NCBI GenBank assembly: GCA_016212685.1
Contig: JACREW010000161.1
Coordinates: 1-14,252 of the forward strand
Direction: 5' to 3'
Length of the DNA: 14,252 bases
Origin: Nitrospirota bacterium
Lineage (GTDB): Bacteria; Nitrospirota; Thermodesulfovibrionia; Thermodesulfovibrionales; Dissulfurispiraceae
The translations under genes and the position numbers were made by a program. Positions 1 to 6,976 of the stretch are shown piece by piece. Every line of letters begins with the position of its first letter. Position 1 is the stretch's first letter. The notes beneath the pieces are model-generated. The model was given only the letters and a program-made list of their open reading frames with translations. It did no database searches and was not told where the DNA came from.

Positions 1-29
1 ACAAAAGCTCCGATACTTCAACAACCCTG

Positions 30-1508
30 TCACACTTTATGTCTGAATATACCCTCCTTTGCCCATAACCAAAAGAGGCTTCTCATGCTCCTGAAAGCGA
101 CCGTTAAATCATTGAAACTTCTCAATTCGAGAAGTCTCTTTAGAATAAACGACGGCCTGGAATAAAACCTTTTAAACGCTATCTGCCTTAGTTTTAAGAT
201 ATCTTCCTTCGTCATTGTATAAGGAATAAATGCCGCGCCTTGATATGTAAAATCTGTAAGGTCTTCGGACATTGTTCCGTACCTTTCAAGATTATCATAA
301 AGATATGTTCCCGGAAACGGCGTTATTGCATGGAAATTTGCCATATTCGGATTGAGTTCTATGGCGAACCTGATAGTTTCGAGACCTTCTTCGAACGTCT
401 CTCCGGGAATGCCGAATATAAAAGGTGTGCTGACCTTAAGTCCGACCTCCTTTGCCCATTTCACAGCCTTCCGTATCTGCTCGAGCGTTATTCCCTTTCT
501 GATAGTGTTCAGGTTTTTCTGAACACCGCTCTCTGCGCCGAAAAGGATTGCCCAGCATCCTGCATCTTTGAATGCCTTAAGCAGAGGTTTATCCACCTGA
601 TTTACGCAGGCAGATGCAAACCATGTGAAATCGAGCTTTCTTTTTTTTATCTCCTCCGCTATTCGCATCGCCCTGTTATAATCGGCGGCAAAGGTATCGT
701 CCAAAAATTTTATCTCTCTATATCCCTGCCCGAGACAATGCTCTATCTCTTTTATCACATTTTCGACACTGCGATAGCGTATGCCGCTTTCCCTGGTTTT
801 ATCCATCTGAAAACAGAAGATGCACTGCCTGTTGCATCCCCTCGATGTAATTAGAACAGCCACAGGTTTTCTCCTGTATGTAGCAGGCGGAGGAATGTAA
901 AGATTTGCATCTCCGAGGAGGTCTCTCGCAGGAAAGGGTAAAGAGTCAAGGTCTGTTATTAATGGACGCGGCGGATTTTTGATAACCTTCCCGTTTTCCC
1001 GGCAAACAAGACCCATCACCCCGGAAAGACTTTTACCTGCCTGAAGCCTTTCTGTCATCTCGACAACAGTGACTTCTCCTTCCCCTGTTACAACGGCATC
1101 GATCCATTGTCCTGCGTCTTCGAGACATTTCTCCTGTGCGGCGATAGGATAGGGACCGCCTGCGCAGATAAAGGGACGGAACACCCCCTCTATTCCCCCC
1201 TTATTTAAGGGGGGATGAAGAGGGGTTATCTTTCTTAAATCTGCCGCAGTCTTTTTTGCCTTCTCCCATCCGAATGTGGTGGAATATATGCCGATAAATT
1301 CAGGGTTGAATTCTTGTATGTCTCGGAGCAGTCCCTCATGGGTTATGAAGGCTCCGTTAAAAAATTTTACTTCATGCCCCGCTTCCCGGAGCGCCGCTGC
1401 AACATACAGGGTTCCCAGAGGCTGCCAGTAGTTGATCTGCGAAGCAGCGGTCTTCGAGGAGAATATATCTTCCGGAACCCAGGCTGGTATGACTAATGCG
1501 CATCTCAT
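30..1508 (-). CDS. B12-binding-domain radical SAM protein
   Basis: Predicted cytoplasmic radical SAM enzyme with an N-terminal cobalamin-binding-like domain (about residues 1-180) and a radical SAM barrel. The [4Fe-4S] motif is CNRQCIFC (C225, C229, C232 in this numbering), followed by conserved blocks such as FLDDTF, GAESG and FGIPGE. I chose the ATG at 1508, giving 492 residues beginning MRCALVIPAW. It lies two bases after the stop of the upstream flavoprotein gene, and the first beta strand starts there. An in-frame ATG at 1535 would add nine residues that come only from repeat DNA. No clear Shine-Dalgarno is visible, so translational coupling is likely. Residues about 95-110 are encoded by a palindromic repeat and are probably an inserted loop. 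Substrate is unknown; BchE/HpnJ-type enzymes and methyltransferases share this layout. The family call is firm, the specific function is not. Confidence 0.9.
   Translation of the reverse strand: MRCALVIPAWVPEDIFSSKTAASQINYWQPLGTLYVAAALREAGHEVKFFNGAFITHEGLLRDIQEFNPEFIGIYSTTFGWEKAKKTAADLRKITPLHPPLNKGGIEGVFRPFICAGGPYPIAAQEKCLEDAGQWIDAVVTGEGEVTVVEMTERLQAGKSLSGVMGLVCRENGKVIKNPPRPLITDLDSLPFPARDLLGDANLYIPPPATYRRKPVAVLITSRGCNRQCIFCFQMDKTRESGIRYRSVENVIKEIEHCLGQGYREIKFLDDTFAADYNRAMRIAEEIKKRKLDFTWFASACVNQVDKPLLKAFKDAGCWAILFGAESGVQKNLNTIRKGITLEQIRKAVKWAKEVGLKVSTPFIFGIPGETFEEGLETIRFAIELNPNMANFHAITPFPGTYLYDNLERYGTMSEDLTDFTYQGAAFIPYTMTKEDILKLRQIAFKRFYSRPSFILKRLLELRSFNDLTVAFRSMRSLFWLWAKEGIFRHKV
1183..1227. 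repeat. Palindromic repeat inserted in radical SAM gene
   Basis: The core is a perfect inverted repeat, TCCCCCCTT (1194-1202) and AAGGGGGGA (1207-1215), around the loop ATTT. Outer arms CCCTCT and AGAGGG extend it to about 45 bases. It is read in frame and encodes a proline/glycine-rich stretch (HPPLNKGG) in the cobalamin-domain region. Similar C-run/G-run palindromes are scattered through many environmental bacterial genomes, and here one has been tolerated inside a gene. Confidence 0.75.
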
Positions 1509-1510
1509 TT

Positions 1511-1543
1511 TTAGCCGATAGCCGTTAGCTGACATCTGTCAGC
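1511..1543. repeat. Heptanucleotide repeat and hairpin at gene junction
   Basis: The plus strand reads TTAGCCG, ATAGCCG, TTAGCTG in seven-base steps (1511-1531), merging into a perfect hairpin, GCTGACA (1528-1534) and TGTCAGC (1537-1543), with a two-base loop. The repeat supplies the last codons and the TAA stop (1511-1513) of the flavoprotein gene. It also contains the alternative upstream ATG of the radical SAM gene. Confidence 0.6.
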
Positions 1544-2896
1544 CTTTAAAATCTTTTCAGCCGTCTCTATCCCCGATTCAATTGCATGGTCCATATTATA
1601 ATATCTGAACATTCCGCTCCTGCCAGCAATATGCAGATTCCTGAATCTGCCGAGATAATCGTATATTTCATTGCAGAGTTCCTTATATCCGACATCGAAC
1701 AGCGGATAGGCATTAGGCACTCTTATTACAGCGCTGTCTATCACCTCATGCTTTTTGATAAACCCCATGCCCTCCAGATTTTCAGCGGTAACTGCGGAAA
1801 GATCTTCATCGCTCATGCTCCATATGCCGTCGCCTTTAAAGCTGAAAAACTCTGCAACAACAACGGTCTTCCCCTCGGGCGCCATCTGCTCGCTCCAGTT
1901 CGTAGGCTCATGAATCCTTCCAAACGGTATCTTCTTCTCAGGGATATATATCCATGTCTGGTCTGTGACCCTTTTAGCGTTTATCATCAGAGCGACTATT
2001 ACGAGATCTCTGAATCTGAGTTTAGAGGCGGCTGCCAAAACATTTTCAGGGGGAGCCGGGTTCAGCATGTTTACTAGTTTTGTTATTGGAATGCTTGATA
2101 TGAATTCCTCTCCGTCAAAGACAAGCGGCTGTTTACGGTGGCGTATTATAATGTCCTTTATCTTAAAATCAGAATGATTTATGCGCTCTACACGCGCATC
2201 TGTGATAACGCTGTTATTGCCTGCCTCTATCTCATCTTTAAGCCTGTCTGAAATACGGCCTATGCCTAATCGCGGATATAAAAAAACATCTACGAGGGAA
2301 GGCACATCCTTCCCGTTAAGCTTAAAGAATGCATTTTTAACGGCGCTTGCCAGCGATAGCCCCCTGATGCGCTGCGCAACCCACTCAGCGCTTATCCTGC
2401 TGCAGTCAATGCCCCATACCTTTTCGCTGTATTCCTTAAAGTAGATATCGAACATCTTCCGCCCGAAGTTGCTGACCACCCAGTCTTCAAGGGAAATATT
2501 CCGTGGTTCTTTTATAAGATTTTTTATTCTCTCAGCGGCATAATCGAATAATATCTCTATCGTCGTGAATATGCCGAGACCGAATATCGCATTCAGAGGC
2601 TTAAGCGGATAGTCGAAGTATTTATTACGCATGTAGATTTTACTTTTGCGCGGGACAGAAACCAGCTCTTCACCCATCAGGCCCTCGACGAAATCATTGA
2701 GTCTCTTTTCCTTTGTGAAAAATCTGTGTCCGCCGAGATCGAACCTGAATCCGTTGTGTTCTATCGTCTTTGAAAGGCCGCCGACGCCGGAATCGCTCTC
2801 AAACACCTTAACCCCAAGACCTGCCTTAGTTAATACATATCCGGCAGAAAGTCCGGTGAGTCCTCCGCCCATTACAATAATCCCATTTTCTCTCAT
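1511..2896 (-). CDS. FAD-dependent amine-oxidase-like oxidoreductase
   Basis: A 461-residue flavoprotein of the protoporphyrinogen oxidase / UDP-galactopyranose mutase-like superfamily. The N-terminus shows a Rossmann dinucleotide site (GGGLTGLSAGY, residues 10-20), the acidic residue ending beta-2 (E33), and the GGLSKT and DLGGHRFF blocks typical of this family. The C-terminal FAD segment, LHIAGRSGMFRYYNMDHAI, lies at roughly residues 415-445. It is upstream of and nearly abutting the radical SAM gene, so the two probably form a transcriptional unit. The window suggests no substrate; a role in modifying an envelope lipid, glycan or isoprenoid is only a guess. The last few residues come from a heptamer repeat, so the native C-terminus may be slightly altered. 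No good Shine-Dalgarno precedes the ATG, and a TATAAT box lies only five bases upstream of it. Confidence 0.85.
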   Translation of the reverse strand: MRENGIIVMGGGLTGLSAGYVLTKAGLGVKVFESDSGVGGLSKTIEHNGFRFDLGGHRFFTKEKRLNDFVEGLMGEELVSVPRKSKIYMRNKYFDYPLKPLNAIFGLGIFTTIEILFDYAAERIKNLIKEPRNISLEDWVVSNFGRKMFDIYFKEYSEKVWGIDCSRISAEWVAQRIRGLSLASAVKNAFFKLNGKDVPSLVDVFLYPRLGIGRISDRLKDEIEAGNNSVITDARVERINHSDFKIKDIIIRHRKQPLVFDGEEFISSIPITKLVNMLNPAPPENVLAAASKLRFRDLVIVALMINAKRVTDQTWIYIPEKKIPFGRIHEPTNWSEQMAPEGKTVVVAEFFSFKGDGIWSMSDEDLSAVTAENLEGMGFIKKHEVIDSAVIRVPNAYPLFDVGYKELCNEIYDYLGRFRNLHIAGRSGMFRYYNMDHAIESGIETAEKILKADRCQLTAIG

Positions 2897-2901
2897 AACT
2901 T

Positions 2902-2938
2902 ATTATATATCCTAAATTACATCCGCTTTTTTCATGAA
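2902..2938 (-). promoter_or_regulatory. Candidate promoter of flavoprotein gene, possibly leaderless
   Basis: On the minus strand a TATAAT hexamer (2902-2907) ends five bases before the ATG, which would put the transcription start at or next to the start codon. Just upstream, ATTTAGGATA (2908-2917) and a CATGAAAAA block (near 2936) are also found, in the same order, before the glycosyltransferase gene at 8779. A -35 box is not convincing. Confidence 0.35.
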
Positions 2939-2978
2939 GGCTTTTGTATCGGTCTGTCTGGAAGGTCTAAGTAAATTT

Positions 2979-3050
2979 AAAAGAGGGAGAGCTTCTTAAT
3001 TTCAGAAGTCCTATCCGTCGCATAACAATTAAGAAGCCCTCCCCCTTTTC
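2979..3050 (-). terminator. Long-stem terminator of sulfur operon
   Basis: Arms at 2979-3000 and 3029-3050 pair over about 22 bases around a loop of about 28 bases. The two positions that do not match as Watson-Crick pairs become G-U wobbles only in the minus-strand transcript, which fixes the direction. The minus-strand 3' arm ends in a T-rich run (TCTTTTAAATTT). It lies about 90 bases after the universal stress protein gene. Confidence 0.7.
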
Positions 3051-3137
3051 TGTGTCGCAGCATCAGAGATTAATAACTGCCTGTAGCAGCAGGTTTCTTC
3101 TATACGGTCACCTAACAGTAACTCAAGGGGTCACTAT

Positions 3138-3599
3138 CTATCTTACAACCATCACAGGCACTTCAGCGTTATTTGCCACCTCTCTGCTCACGCTCCCCAT
3201 AAAGCGATGCGCTGTCCTCTTGCCCCTCGAACCGATTATAATCAATTCAACGCCTTCTTCTTTAGCGGTATTGAGTATCTCTTCGGCCGGATGTCCGATC
3301 TTTGCAACAGCCTTTATGCCGGTTACTCCGCTTTCTTCCAGCGCCTTACGGTAAAAATCTACAATCGTTTGCGACCTCCTGTCAATCGCCTCCTTATACT
3401 CTGTTCCTTCAAGCACCTCTTTCAATGTTGAAAGTTCCGCCTCGCCGAGCATTTCAGTCATCAAACTCCTGCCTTCATACGGCTGAACAAACAACAGAAT
3501 TACGGTTTCAGGCCGTACGCACGGAAACAGGCGGCTGAATGCCGGGATTATCTCTTTAGAACCCTTTGTATCGTCCACTGCAATTAAAACCTTTTTCAT
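3138..3599 (-). CDS. Universal stress protein, UspA family
   Basis: A 153-residue single-domain Usp protein. It starts with MKKVLIAVDD, whose aspartate contacts nucleotide in ATP-binding members, and ends with the nucleotide loop GSRGKRTAHRFMGSVSRE (residues 123-140). The loop reads G-x2-G-x8-G-S, one residue shorter between the glycines than the usual G-x2-G-x9-G-(S/T), so ATP binding is likely but not certain. Its ATG overlaps the TGA of the upstream rhodanese gene (ATGA, 3596-3599). Its Shine-Dalgarno GGAGGT lies inside the last rhodanese codons, so translation is coupled. It is the last gene of the sulfur operon; a link to sulfur or redox stress is inferred from position only. Confidence 0.92.
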   Translation of the reverse strand: MKKVLIAVDDTKGSKEIIPAFSRLFPCVRPETVILLFVQPYEGRSLMTEMLGEAELSTLKEVLEGTEYKEAIDRRSQTIVDFYRKALEESGVTGIKAVAKIGHPAEEILNTAKEEGVELIIIGSRGKRTAHRFMGSVSREVANNAEVPVMVVR

Positions 3600-4717
3600 T
3601 TCTTACCTCCCGATGACGTTGCCATGGGCGCATTATCCAGATTACCGTAGACAAACCAACTGTCATGATAGTTGGCAGGTTTCTTGAAGCCGAGCATTCT
3701 CAGCACAAAATAAGTCATTGATGACCTATTACCGAGCACGCATAAGGCAACTGTCTTCTTATCTCTATCCAAACCCGCGAAGATTCTCTGAAGCTGCCAT
3801 ATGGGTTTTAATTTGAAAGTCTGCATGTCCATAAACTGATAAAAGTGCGGGGCGCCGAGGTCAGTTTTAGGCATGCGTCCTGCCGATTTTATCTTGTCGG
3901 TCAAAAAGTGCCCGGGCGGCGCTGGAATTTCACCGCTAATTTCGCCGGGGGTCCTCGTATCGATGATTTGAATGTCTTTACTTTCTCCCTTTGCTATCTT
4001 AACCATTTCTTCGGTAGTTACCAGTCTGCTTCCTACAACCTTGGCCTTAAAAGTGGTCGGAGGGAGCTTATGCCCGGTAGTTTCAAGGGTTCCTTCTTCA
4101 GCCTTCCAAGCAAGTATTCCCCCGTCGAGAACACGGACGTCTTCGTGTCCAAGATACTCCATGAACCAGAATGGAACGAATGGAAAACCGGCGAGAATGC
4201 CATAGTTCCTACCCGCTGCCGGATTCCCCATTTCTCCGTCATAAAAGACGATAGTCTTATCATTACCGAGTCCAGCCCTGCCAAGTTTCTGCTCCAGCGC
4301 CTCGACAGGCCTCAACCCGAGATTTTTGAACACTCCCTGTCCCTTAATCTCAATATCGCCCCTGAAGAAATCGTTACAGGACTCGCCGAGATGAATAGCC
4401 GTAGAGATATGACCTTCGTCGTAAAGATCCTTCTCCCTGCAATCGACAATAACCCAGCGGCCTAAATTCTTTTTTATATCCTCGGTCGTTACCAGCAGTT
4501 GAGGATTTGCGCCGGGCGGTATAACCCCTTCATCGCCTGGAAGGCCGATAAAAACAGGGTTTGGCATCGACACGCCTTTGACGCCCCCTCCGCCGTATCC
4601 GCCTGCCACGGCATGAGGCTTTTTTGCCCCTTCCGGGATGCCTGTCTGGCTGTATACAATCAGGAAGCCGATGATGACCACCACGATTGCAATAATTATC
4701 GTTTTAGATCCTTTCAT
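3596..4717 (-). CDS. Membrane-anchored two-domain rhodanese (sulfurtransferase)
   Basis: A 373-residue protein: an N-terminal membrane anchor (about residues 6-24, no evident cleavage site), a glycine-rich linker (39-48), then two rhodanese domains (about 75-210 and 230-360). Only the second carries the catalytic loop, CVLGNRSS, with Cys326. The corresponding loop of the first domain (FYDGEMG) lacks cysteine, as is usual for tandem rhodaneses. The catalytic part should face the periplasm or cell exterior, where it could move sulfane sulfur from thiosulfate or polysulfide. Its Shine-Dalgarno, GGAGGG, is well placed. It lies 30 bases after tusA and overlaps the downstream usp gene by four bases. 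It is a paralogue of the rhodanese at 8901-9854; both end with a similar PANYxDSW segment. Confidence 0.92.
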   Translation of the reverse strand: MKGSKTIIIAIVVVIIGFLIVYSQTGIPEGAKKPHAVAGGYGGGGVKGVSMPNPVFIGLPGDEGVIPPGANPQLLVTTEDIKKNLGRWVIVDCREKDLYDEGHISTAIHLGESCNDFFRGDIEIKGQGVFKNLGLRPVEALEQKLGRAGLGNDKTIVFYDGEMGNPAAGRNYGILAGFPFVPFWFMEYLGHEDVRVLDGGILAWKAEEGTLETTGHKLPPTTFKAKVVGSRLVTTEEMVKIAKGESKDIQIIDTRTPGEISGEIPAPPGHFLTDKIKSAGRMPKTDLGAPHFYQFMDMQTFKLKPIWQLQRIFAGLDRDKKTVALCVLGNRSSMTYFVLRMLGFKKPANYHDSWFVYGNLDNAPMATSSGGKK

Positions 4718-4747
4718 TGAACACCCTCCAAATGTATTGTCGGATTT

Positions 4748-4999
4748 TTATCCCTTTTTGATCTTGATGATGTATTTTGTGCCCTCTTTCTTATTTTCCA
4801 GAACCTCGTGTCCTGCCTGCTCGCACAACTGTGTAATCGTCTCGCCTGATGAAGGGTTGTCGAATATCACCTCAACGGTATCCCCTTCGGCCATCTTTTC
4901 AAGCGACTTCTTAGCATATAGCTGGGGATGCGGGCATACATACCCCGTTACATCGAGAAGATAAGTCCCTTCCCCTGTTTTCTCAAACTTCATTGCCAT
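4748..4999 (-). CDS. tusA: TusA-family sulfur carrier protein
   Basis: An 83-residue cytoplasmic sulfur carrier. It has the family signature CPHPQLYAKKSL with persulfide-forming Cys22 in the CPxP motif at the start of helix 1, and a second cysteine at position 59. I chose the ATG at 4999 because AGGAGG (5009-5014) is nine bases upstream; a TTG six bases earlier is also in frame but too close to that site. In thiosulfate uptake systems of the TsuA/TsuB type, a YeeE/YedE transporter works with such a TusA-like protein, and here the transporter gene is the previous gene in the operon. The likely job is therefore to accept sulfur from the transporter and pass it to cytoplasmic enzymes. A hairpin-forming repeat lies between the two genes. 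Confidence 0.93.
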   Translation of the reverse strand: MAMKFEKTGEGTYLLDVTGYVCPHPQLYAKKSLEKMAEGDTVEVIFDNPSSGETITQLCEQAGHEVLENKKEGTKYIIKIKKG

Positions 5000-5039
5000 A
5001 ATCAACTTCCTCCTTTTTTATTTAGTGTAAGTTTCATAG

Positions 5040-5082
5040 TTCGACAGGCTCACCATGACATTGTCAGGCTGAGCCTGTCGAA
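5040..5082. repeat. REP-like inverted repeat between yeeE/yedE and tusA
   Basis: A perfect 13-base inverted repeat, TTCGACAGGCTCA (5040-5052) and TGAGCCTGTCGAA (5070-5082), has a 17-base loop. It lies in the roughly 100-base space between the transporter stop and the tusA ribosome-binding site, so the operon mRNA would carry this hairpin. The sequence resembles a widespread dispersed element with the core TTCGACAGGCTCA. Confidence 0.75.
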
Positions 5083-5113
5083 GCCTCAGTCGAACGCTTG
5101 CCGAAGGGTCACT

Positions 5114-6538
5114 TTAAAACGCCTCCATCTCCTTTGCCATCTTCCTTTCAGTCCACCAGTTAAAGAACTTAACTGCAAAGAAGGCTCCTGTCGCCATACC
5201 GATGGCATAAAGCCAACCGCTGGGGTCTCCGCCTGCCGCCCTGATAAAGAAAGCGCCGATATTGCAGCCGAGCGAAGGTCTCGACCCGAATCCCATAAGG
5301 ATGCCGCCGGCCAAACCCCATACCCAGAGCTCGCCTTTAGGCCATTTGAGCTTGAATTCATTGTTCAGCCGCGCCATGACCATGGCGCCGAAGATAATGC
5401 CGATGGACATCCAGAGCGCCGGATTCCTCAGCGGATTAGGCAGCCCGTTATTTATCGCAAAAAAGATATTGTCTTGCATATTCCAGCCGAGCTTTTCAAG
5501 GAGCCATCCGCCTAATTGTCCTTCCTGGCTTGTAATATACCAGTAACCCGGGTCAAAGACCTCGCCGAGCAATGACACATCCTTTTCATATCCCATTCTT
5601 TTGAGTATCTCGCCGAAATTCTTGACTTCGAACTTAAGCTGCATGCCTTTCATGACAAGGATATGAAGCCCGGCTGTGATGCCTATCAGAACACCCATTA
5701 TGGTTGTCCTTTTTGAAGCTGTTATCATGTTCCATACACCGCTGATCTCATCGCCGAAACCGGCTTTTCCGCCTTGCTGTTTTGCCCTCTTTTTAAGGAA
5801 AACCTTCCTGTTGTAGAAATAGTAAATGACAATAAGCAGCATGCTCGAAGGCAATATGGCGTTTATAAGCGCGTCTCCTATAAAAAACTTCGAGGCGCCC
5901 GGCAGGGCATTCGATATAAGTGTTGTTTGGGACAATTGAATGGAGGGCTGATTCCATACATATCCTGCAAGATACTTATCGAACCACCCGTCTTTTATTA
6001 TATAAGCGGGAAGTCCTTTTGCAAGCGCAGATTGTTCCCATGATGCAGGGATAAATTTATCGAAGAAACCGCCGACATCTACAAACACCGCCTGCCCTAT
6101 GCACAATCCCACAACAACAGCGACGAGATTGGTCATATTGCCTTCGCCGACCTTATACAAAGAGCCCGATGCACAGCCTCCGGCAAGCACCATTCCAAGA
6201 CCGAATATTACTCCGGAAATCAACATATGAATGCCGAACGGAGCCGGATGAAACGTGCTCATGTTAGTCGCATTGAGGCTTGCCTGGATTATGCTGAAAA
6301 ACATGAGCGCAATTAAAACACCTACAGCCATTCTCGGAACCCCCGCTGCAAACAGGTCCCTCGACGCAGATGCAAAACAGAACCTTCCGTACTGGAGCAT
6401 CATCCCGTAAGCAAAGCCGAACCAGATGTAGACGACGGTGTAGAGATAGTACGTGTTGACTTTGTAGTAGATGAGACTTACGAGAATCAGCAAGCCTGTG
6501 ATTACAAACGCCCAGATTTGATTCTTTTTTTCTTCCAC
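5114..6538 (-). CDS. YeeE/YedE (TsuA-like) sulfur-compound transporter
   Basis: A 474-residue multi-pass inner-membrane protein with duplicated Sulf_transp-type halves. Conserved cysteine motifs are YGRFCFASA (Cys54), GGCASGSLY (Cys122) and SLGCNIGAFF (Cys425), together with glycine-rich helices such as GFGSRPSLGC. In TsuA, membrane cysteines of this kind carry thiosulfate through the channel. The middle (about 245-275) is a basic cytoplasmic-looking loop. The start is GTG at 6538 with GGGGAGG four bases upstream. It is the first gene of an operon with tusA, rhodanese and usp, which supports thiosulfate or other sulfane-sulfur import. A selenium-related substrate is possible for this superfamily, but no selenium gene is nearby. 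Confidence 0.9.
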   Translation of the reverse strand: MEEKKNQIWAFVITGLLILVSLIYYKVNTYYLYTVVYIWFGFAYGMMLQYGRFCFASASRDLFAAGVPRMAVGVLIALMFFSIIQASLNATNMSTFHPAPFGIHMLISGVIFGLGMVLAGGCASGSLYKVGEGNMTNLVAVVVGLCIGQAVFVDVGGFFDKFIPASWEQSALAKGLPAYIIKDGWFDKYLAGYVWNQPSIQLSQTTLISNALPGASKFFIGDALINAILPSSMLLIVIYYFYNRKVFLKKRAKQQGGKAGFGDEISGVWNMITASKRTTIMGVLIGITAGLHILVMKGMQLKFEVKNFGEILKRMGYEKDVSLLGEVFDPGYWYITSQEGQLGGWLLEKLGWNMQDNIFFAINNGLPNPLRNPALWMSIGIIFGAMVMARLNNEFKLKWPKGELWVWGLAGGILMGFGSRPSLGCNIGAFFIRAAGGDPSGWLYAIGMATGAFFAVKFFNWWTERKMAKEMEAF

Positions 6539-6565
6539 TTTTCCTCCCCTCTCCCTTGGTGTTTA

Positions 6566-6595
6566 TTATTTACTGCTATTGTCTGTTATTTGCTG
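6566..6595. repeat. Three imperfect 10-bp tandem repeats in yeeE/yedE leader
   Basis: The plus strand shows TTATTTACTG, CTATTGTCTG and TTATTTGCTG in tandem, each ending in CTG at ten-base spacing. They lie between the candidate promoter and the GTG start, so they would be in the 5' leader of the operon mRNA. Confidence 0.4.
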
Positions 6596-6608
6596 CAAAA
6601 ATTTCTTA

Positions 6609-6638
6609 ATTATACTATAAAAGAAATATATAAAACAA
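6609..6638 (-). promoter_or_regulatory. Candidate sigma-70 promoter of sulfur operon
   Basis: On the minus strand TTGTTT (6633-6638), an 18-base spacer and a perfect TATAAT (6609-6614) precede the transporter gene. The predicted start near 6602 gives a leader of about 63 bases. The -10 is strong and the -35 is moderate. Confidence 0.5.
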
Positions 6639-6648
6639 CCGCCGAAAA

Positions 6649-6662
6649 GTAAAAACTTTTAC
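6649..6662. promoter_or_regulatory. Dyad between divergent promoters, candidate operator
   Basis: GTAAAA, AC, TTTTAC forms a perfect six-base inverted repeat with a two-base centre. It overlaps the -35 of the rightward promoter and lies about ten bases upstream of the leftward -35, so one regulator bound here could affect both directions. The region is AT-rich, so chance occurrence is possible. Confidence 0.4.
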
Positions 6663-6687
6663 ATTAAAACAGGATTACAGTTATAAT
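6658..6687 (+). promoter_or_regulatory. Candidate sigma-70 promoter of DUF1858 gene
   Basis: TTTACA (6658-6663), an 18-base spacer and a perfect TATAAT (6682-6687) lie about 63 bases before the ATG at 6751. The -35 matches the consensus at five of six positions. Confidence 0.5.
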
Positions 6688-6750
6688 AAAAAAATAAGCG
6701 ATAAGTCAAGAGAGTTATCCGCACTCAATAATATTTAGAGAAAAACAAAC

Positions 6751-6969
6751 ATGGCTGAAATTGAGAAGATAAAGGCTTCTACGAAGGTAGTGGATATCAT
6801 TAAAAGTTTCCCTGAATTAGCCGATTTTTTTCTGGATCTCGGCATTTGCGGCTGCGGGTTCGAGTGGGAAAGCGATTATCTCTGGACAATTGAAAAGGTA
6901 GCCGGAGAAAAAGGCATCGACCTGAATGCCCTTCTCGACGAACTGAACAAAAAAATAGAGCAGTCCTGA
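6751..6969 (+). CDS. DUF1858 redox-disulfide domain protein
   Basis: A 72-residue soluble protein matching the DUF1858 / hybrid-cluster-protein-associated disulfide family: STKVVDIIKSFPELADFFLDLGICGCG, here broken as STKVVDIIKS (10-19) and ELADFFLDLG (22-31) followed by ICGCGF. Cys33 and Cys35 form a closely spaced CGC pair that could make a disulfide or bind a metal. A weak ribosome-binding site (AGAGAAAA) precedes the ATG. The gene points away from the sulfur operon across a shared control region, hinting at co-regulation and a redox or persulfide-related role, which is inference. It ends seven bases before the convergent end of the glycosyltransferase gene. Confidence 0.82.
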   Translation: MAEIEKIKASTKVVDIIKSFPELADFFLDLGICGCGFEWESDYLWTIEKVAGEKGIDLNALLDELNKKIEQS

Positions 6970-6976
6970 ATAATAT

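Noticed and set aside
1..29. The window's first 29 bases, downstream of the radical SAM stop
   Set aside because: Too short to assign; no terminator or gene end can be recognised.
240..854. A 204-codon open frame on the plus strand
   Set aside because: It lies fully antisense to the radical SAM gene, whose conserved motifs fix the coding strand; the translation shows no family features.
3845..4465. A 206-codon open frame on the plus strand
   Set aside because: It is antisense to the anchored rhodanese with intact catalytic motif and operon-coupled neighbours.
4928..5515. A 195-codon open frame on the plus strand
   Set aside because: It is antisense to the YeeE/YedE transporter and tusA, passes through the REP-like repeat, and has a low-complexity, protein-unlike composition.
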